NCBI GenBank assembly: GCA_022266195.1
Contig: WHVY01000005.1
Coordinates: 1,612,001 to 1,676,000 of the forward strand
DNA: 64,000 bases
Source of the DNA: Tetranychus cinnabarinus
Lineage: Eukaryota > Arthropoda > Arachnida > Trombidiformes > Tetranychidae
Direction: 5' to 3'
A program made the position numbers and the translations under genes. Below the pieces are notes generated by a model. The model was not told the origin of the DNA. It worked only from the letters and a program-made list of their open reading frames with translations, and ran no database searches. Position 1 is the stretch's first letter. Each line of letters begins with the position of its first letter. Positions 59,917-64,000 of the stretch are shown here, piece by piece.

Positions 59917-60542
59917 TAAAGGAAGAAAAGGAAGAAAAGGAGAAGAAGAAGATATTATATTTATCATCAGAATTGTGTATTCGTGATCATAAAAATCAAA
60001 AAGATTGACCCAACTTTTTCCTGCTCTGTTATTGTTATAGCAACGTTGAGGTTGATGTTTTTTTACCTTACATTAATGTAAACTCAGGGTTACTTAAAGT
60101 TACCATTTGGGTTTGTATCAAATCATTATCAACTTTAACCAATTTGACAACATCCATTATCCAATATGTATTATTTAACCATGTTACAGTGTAATGTTTG
60201 TGCCAATTGAGAGTAAAAAATGACGAACACTCTTTCCATCGGATACTTTGGTTAACCATCATGTTTTGTAGTTTTAATCAAACATTGGATAAACAGTTTA
60301 CAAGAAAAATGTAATTGATAGTGAACACCTCCCAGTTGATGGGTAAAATAATGTTTACTTTATTGTTGACAATGAGCCACTAATTGTACAAGTTTACTTG
60401 GATCTCTTCTTTTTTGGTACTTTTGTTTGCTTACCTTTAGTGTGCCCAAGTTATCAAAAAACCCTCCAAACTGGATCATTCATCGGCACTGTTGACTCAC
60501 CATAACCACAATCTTCATCTTCACCATCAGTCATCCACAAGT

Positions 60543-60926
60543 ATGGCCACTCAGACAACCATCTATCAGTGCATCAAATGGACAATTGTAGTTCTTTCAG
60601 TGACCAATATGGCAGCCTTAACCATTGCCGTAATCAACACAATCACAAGAGAAACCGTTCCATTGGATTGGGATAGAATCATTTCAATTGGATTAACTTT
60701 TATCATTCTACTGATTCCAGTGATTGGAGCTTGGAAACAGAATTACATGTTTCTCATTCTTGGTGGCATTGCATTGGTTTTATCAATCATTTACTCTGCC
60801 ATGGGCCTTAAATCCGCTACTGAGCTTCACCTATTAATGGCTTTACTAACCGTAGTTACCTTTGCATATGCAATACTCATTAGGAAACGTGATGCTTCAC
60901 TCATCAATTCAAATGATTCATTTTGA
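60543..60926 (+). CDS. Small four-helix membrane protein, 127 aa, unknown family
   Basis: A single-exon frame from ATG 60543 (AGTATGGCCACTCAG) to the TGA ending at 60926. Four well-separated hydrophobic segments lie at about residues 12-32 (WTIVVLSVTNMAALTIAVI), 45-64 (ISIGLTFIILLIPVIGAW), 68-89 (YMFLILGGIALVLSIIYSAM) and 95-113 (LHLLMALLTVVTFAYAILI). The short hydrophilic loops and basic tail (RKRDAS) suggest both ends are cytoplasmic. There is no cleavable signal. The layout resembles small tetraspan or MARVEL-like proteins, but I cannot assign a family. AATAAA at 61116 supports a transcript. The upstream in-frame extension lacks an ATG, so 60543 is the start. Confidence 0.7.
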   Translation: MATQTTIYQCIKWTIVVLSVTNMAALTIAVINTITRETVPLDWDRIISIGLTFIILLIPVIGAWKQNYMFLILGGIALVLSIIYSAMGLKSATELHLLMALLTVVTFAYAILIRKRDASLINSNDSF

Positions 60927-62738
60927 TTAACATTAATACTCACTCTAATGAGGGAAACCAAAACGACCAGAGACAAAAAAATAACAAAATCAATTACTTT
61001 TTTAGCTGATCAAAAAAGCCTAAATGACTGTTTACCTTTGAATTTGTAAAGCAAGAAAAAAAACTGAGACAAAAGACATTCAATGAAGCCAAAATGTGAA
61101 TCTAATGAATCTGAAAATAAAACGTCAACAAAAATCGACTAAGTTAACATTGGATAACAAACATCAGTTTATTATTTGATATTATTTTTGTTGTTGTTTT
61201 TCCATTGAAAATCTTTTGTTCACCTTTTCTTTTTCTAACCTAAACAGACAACATTTTACTTGAGTGAATCCTTTAATATGCTGATAACTGGGAGAAAAAA
61301 GTTATTACTTTATATTATAATCAAATAATATTAGTGTAAACCCAAATGATAAATAATGCGACTCCAAAAATATGGCAGAAACACGAAAGAAAGAAAAGAA
61401 TGATTAAAACAAGAGAAAAATGTTGAATAAATTATTGTGCAAATTGAATACTGAATGATTCATTTTTGGGTTAACATTCATCATTAAATTATCTGTTTAC
61501 CAAAATTGCATGTCTCATGCAATGTGGGAGTGAAAAATATTGGCTTAACATCAACCTGTTGTCCGATTTGAGATTCAAGTTTTTCTTTTCTCTCGCTTTT
61601 TCCTCGCTTCTATCGAAACATTGACAAAACTATTGATGGACAGTTTAAGCATTCTCAGGATTGAACAATGAGACAATTTTATTGATGAATTGAAGAGAAA
61701 AAAATTCTTTTTGATTAAATTTTGTTATTGAAAAGAAATGGTTCAACTTTTATTTTTACCTACTTCTTTATTCATTGAATCTCAAGATTCAGCAAATGGC
61801 ATTGACTAGAATCAATTTGTTCACTTTTGGGTCCAACCAAAAGTTGTTGGCTCAGGTGAAGCTCGATTGAAAGTTGAATTTTGTGTGAACTTTTGTGTCT
61901 TCATTTCTTTATTTTACCTTTCAACATGAACATTATCAAGTCATCCATGGCTTTTTACATCTCAACATTTCTGAATTCAATAGTCTTCCCTGTTAAGTAA
62001 ACTTTCAATTTTATTTAAAAGCTTTTTGTCCATCTGACATTTGATATGATGCATGATGGTGATGATGAAAATGATGGCGATAATAACAATGATGCCAATA
62101 ATGATACCTGTAAGTTTGTTTCGTGTTGAAACTTGAATCACATGAAATGCAAGAATATTGAATTGCTCTCAAAAGTTTCTCAAGTTTTTTGGAAAAATTT
62201 TCAAGTTGTTCGAGAAAATACATTTTGGTTTCCTCTTTTTGCCATTTATACAATCGCGAAAGAAAAGTTTGACATCGTTACCATTAACTTTGCGCATTTA
62301 GTATGTTGATAACATCGCATCTAGTGATGGTTTTCAAACCTTTATTTTATTCATATTTGCTTTCATAATTTTTTAATTAGTTGAATTTTCATTTCAATAA
62401 AAGTCAGTTAATCAGGTTATTGTCGAGAAAGTATCTTAGTAACACAAGACATTTGTTTTTAACGTTTGATAAGACGAGTTTAATTTCATAACTTGTGACT
62501 TGTCAATATTTGAACTGACGTAGATCTGTTTTTTAGCCTTTTTTCATTTATTGATTTAACAATTAGGTGATCCTAATTCAAATTTACTCAAAATGTTTGA
62601 TTATTCACTGAATCATTAGCAATTACTCAATTTTTTGACAAGTTTAAAAATTTTAGATTCAATTTTTGTCAATGGAAAAAGTTTCAACATGATCGTTTTG
62701 AATGACATTAATATTTATAAGTAAAGTTTATTAAAATA
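60927..62738. other. 3' flank and gene-poor region
   Basis: Contains the polyadenylation signal at 61116 and AT-rich sequence. A histidine-rich frame on the minus strand near 62011-62253 reflects GAT/ATG triplets rather than a gene. Confidence 0.5.
61116..61121 (+). terminator. Polyadenylation signal of the four-helix protein gene
   Basis: AATAAA 190 bases after the stop codon. Confidence 0.5.
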
Positions 62739-63438
62739 CAGGGTGTAACAGCCAAATACGCGGTTTTGAATCGCTAATAACTTTTTTGCCCTTTGTCCGA
62801 TTTCGAAATTTTTTTCAATTATATGCAGTAAATTAGTGCGAGTTTTGATCATGATAGTTTGTAAATTTATATGATCACCATTAAGGGAAGCAATCTTGCC
62901 CCAAAGTCAAAAAAGTTGATTTTTACCGTAAACCACCACAAAAACACTCAAATTTTTGTAAGTTCATAATTTTTTCTGGTGCATAAAATGGCGCAAAAAA
63001 TTATCTATCGAATGATGTTCACCACGTAATTGTATGATTTTTTCTTCGAAAAATATCGGATCTTGAAGGTAGGCAAAACGCGCATTGTAATATCATCGAC
63101 AAATTATTTTGATTGGTTTAGTTTCCTTATCAAGGTATTTTCACCTGAAAATTCAATCATTGAATATTTGCAGGCTTGTAATTGACTTTTAGTTTAATTT
63201 GCATAACTCAAATCCTAAAATAAAAAATTTTTGAATTCGACCATTTTTCGGTAAAAATCAACTTTTTTGACTTTGGGGCAAGATTGCTTCCCCTAATGGT
63301 GATCATATAAATTTACAAACTATCACGATCAAAACTCGCACTAATTTACTGCATATAATTGAAAAAAATTTCGAAATCGGACAAAGGGCAAAAAAGTTAT
63401 TAGCGATTCAAAACCGCGTATTTGGCTGTTACACCTTG
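62739..63438. mobile_element. 700-bp mariner/Tc1-like MITE with 190-bp TIRs
   Basis: The left end CAGGGTGTAACAGCC and right end GGCTGTTACACCTTG are flanked by TA on both sides (62737-62738 and 63439-63440), the Tc1/mariner target. Terminal inverted repeats of 190 bp (62739-62928 and 63249-63438) are nearly identical, with only a few mismatches. The 320-bp core is non-coding. Near-identical arms indicate recent insertion. Confidence 0.9.
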
Positions 63439-63440
63439 TA

Positions 63441-64000
63441 TATTGCTCATTTTTCGGTGTCATAAGAGATTCAATAAATAAAAAAAGACGGTAATTCATT
63501 TAATCGATTATGATTTAATTCCCTTTGCTTTATTGACCCACTTCCCGGATGCAAAGGCGAGGGTAAAAGTTGAATTAATTAAAATTGATGAATTGATTCA
63601 TCAGGACTCTCATATTTTCATTGCGTGCTGCGAATCGTGAATGATGGCTATTGAAAACAATTGAAAGATTAAAAATAGATGAGACCGGAGTTTTAAATGC
63701 ATTATTTTAGTAGTTATAAGACAATTAAACGATCTGATAAAATTCCGCACAGAGCTTCCGAAAACCACAATATATGTACATGTCTAACAACAGAACTTGT
63801 TTACAACTGTAAAAAAACGAGAAATTGAATTATGTTGATGTTAGTTAACGCATGTAAAGAACAAATGTTCTAACATCAATATGACAACTCCACCTAACGA
63901 GTTGGCAAATAGGTTGATAAAAACAGATTGAGCGAATTTCAGAATTTAATGCAAAGAAAGCCATTAGAGAGAGAGAGTATGCTGCGGTTCATATGAAAAA
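63441..64000. other. Window end; no gene seen
   Basis: AT-rich sequence with a short GA run near 63967-63978. Nothing else is supported. Confidence 0.5.

Larger units (their letters stand above)
53466..60542. other. 7-kb gene-poor region
   Basis: No conserved gene is visible on either strand. Open frames are short and of low complexity. It holds a perfect 14-bp palindrome (54158-54188) and a GA microsatellite (59898-59916). The last few hundred bases are upstream of the small membrane-protein gene. Confidence 0.5.

Noticed and set aside
59703..60008. 101-codon frame containing a Glu/Lys/Arg-rich tail
   Set aside because: The charged tail is the translation of a GA/AAG purine tract, and the frame has no other support.
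62011..62253. Histidine-rich minus-strand frame
   Set aside because: The His/Tyr-rich part translates ATG/GAT microsatellite-like sequence; no homology or gene context.
1..64000. tRNA, rRNA and CRISPR features
   Set aside because: I looked for B-box-like GTTCGAAnC and paired-stem patterns and for regularly spaced direct repeats. The few TTCGAA hits (for example near 2813 and 18047) lack a cloverleaf. This was a visual search only; tRNAscan-SE would be decisive.

Overview
This 64 kb window is AT-rich eukaryotic DNA. Its genes are split by many short GT-AG introns (about 50-110 nt) with a few long ones. The gene set is animal: V-ATPase subunit a, a JIP3/JIP4-type scaffold, an animal heme peroxidase, FOXRED1, TMCO1, a NUDT14-type Nudix enzyme and a DEG/ENaC channel remnant. 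An arthropod, perhaps a mite or other chelicerate, fits best. That placement is inference from gene content and composition, not something the sequence proves.

Layout. Positions 1-780 hold a long-terminal-inverted-repeat (TIR) element. Positions 1844-2732 are a broken DEG/ENaC channel, frameshifted exactly at its pore. Positions 3187-3950 encode a small secreted protein built from tandemly duplicated exons. V-ATPase subunit a (8706 to 4909, minus) and the JIP3/4 scaffold (9735-14939, plus) are divergent and share a 1 kb intergenic region with a perfect CRE site. A 466-bp MITE (15683-16148) abuts a NUDT14-like gene (16233-17358). Positions 18.0-22.0 kb hold a composite repeat with V-ATPase a fragments and a 756-bp inverted repeat in which I found no mismatch. 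Positions 22-34 kb are a gene desert with two small TTAA-flanked elements. A secreted heme peroxidase spans 34361-43325 in eleven exons. An unrecognised gene (45463-46227) and FOXRED1 (46606-48573) follow on the plus strand, with TMCO1 convergent on the minus strand (49631 to 48759). A second copy of the V-ATPase-carrying composite lies at 50.06-53.47 kb. The rest is mostly gene-poor, with a small four-helix membrane protein (60543-60926) and a 700-bp mariner-like MITE (62739-63438).

For all seven conserved or recognised spliced genes whose exons I joined by hand (V-ATPase a, JIP3/4, NUDT14, peroxidase, FOXRED1, TMCO1 and the duplicated-exon gene) the frame stays open across every junction. 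Predicted lengths are close to those of the families where I know them.

The most unusual structure is the repeat family that has taken up pieces of the V-ATPase a gene, whose intact parent is in the same window. Both composites share the same two internal deletions, so one already deleted progenitor was copied. One composite carries sense and antisense V-ATPase pieces around a 756-bp inverted repeat and could in principle make hairpin RNA matching the parent gene. That function is a hypothesis only.
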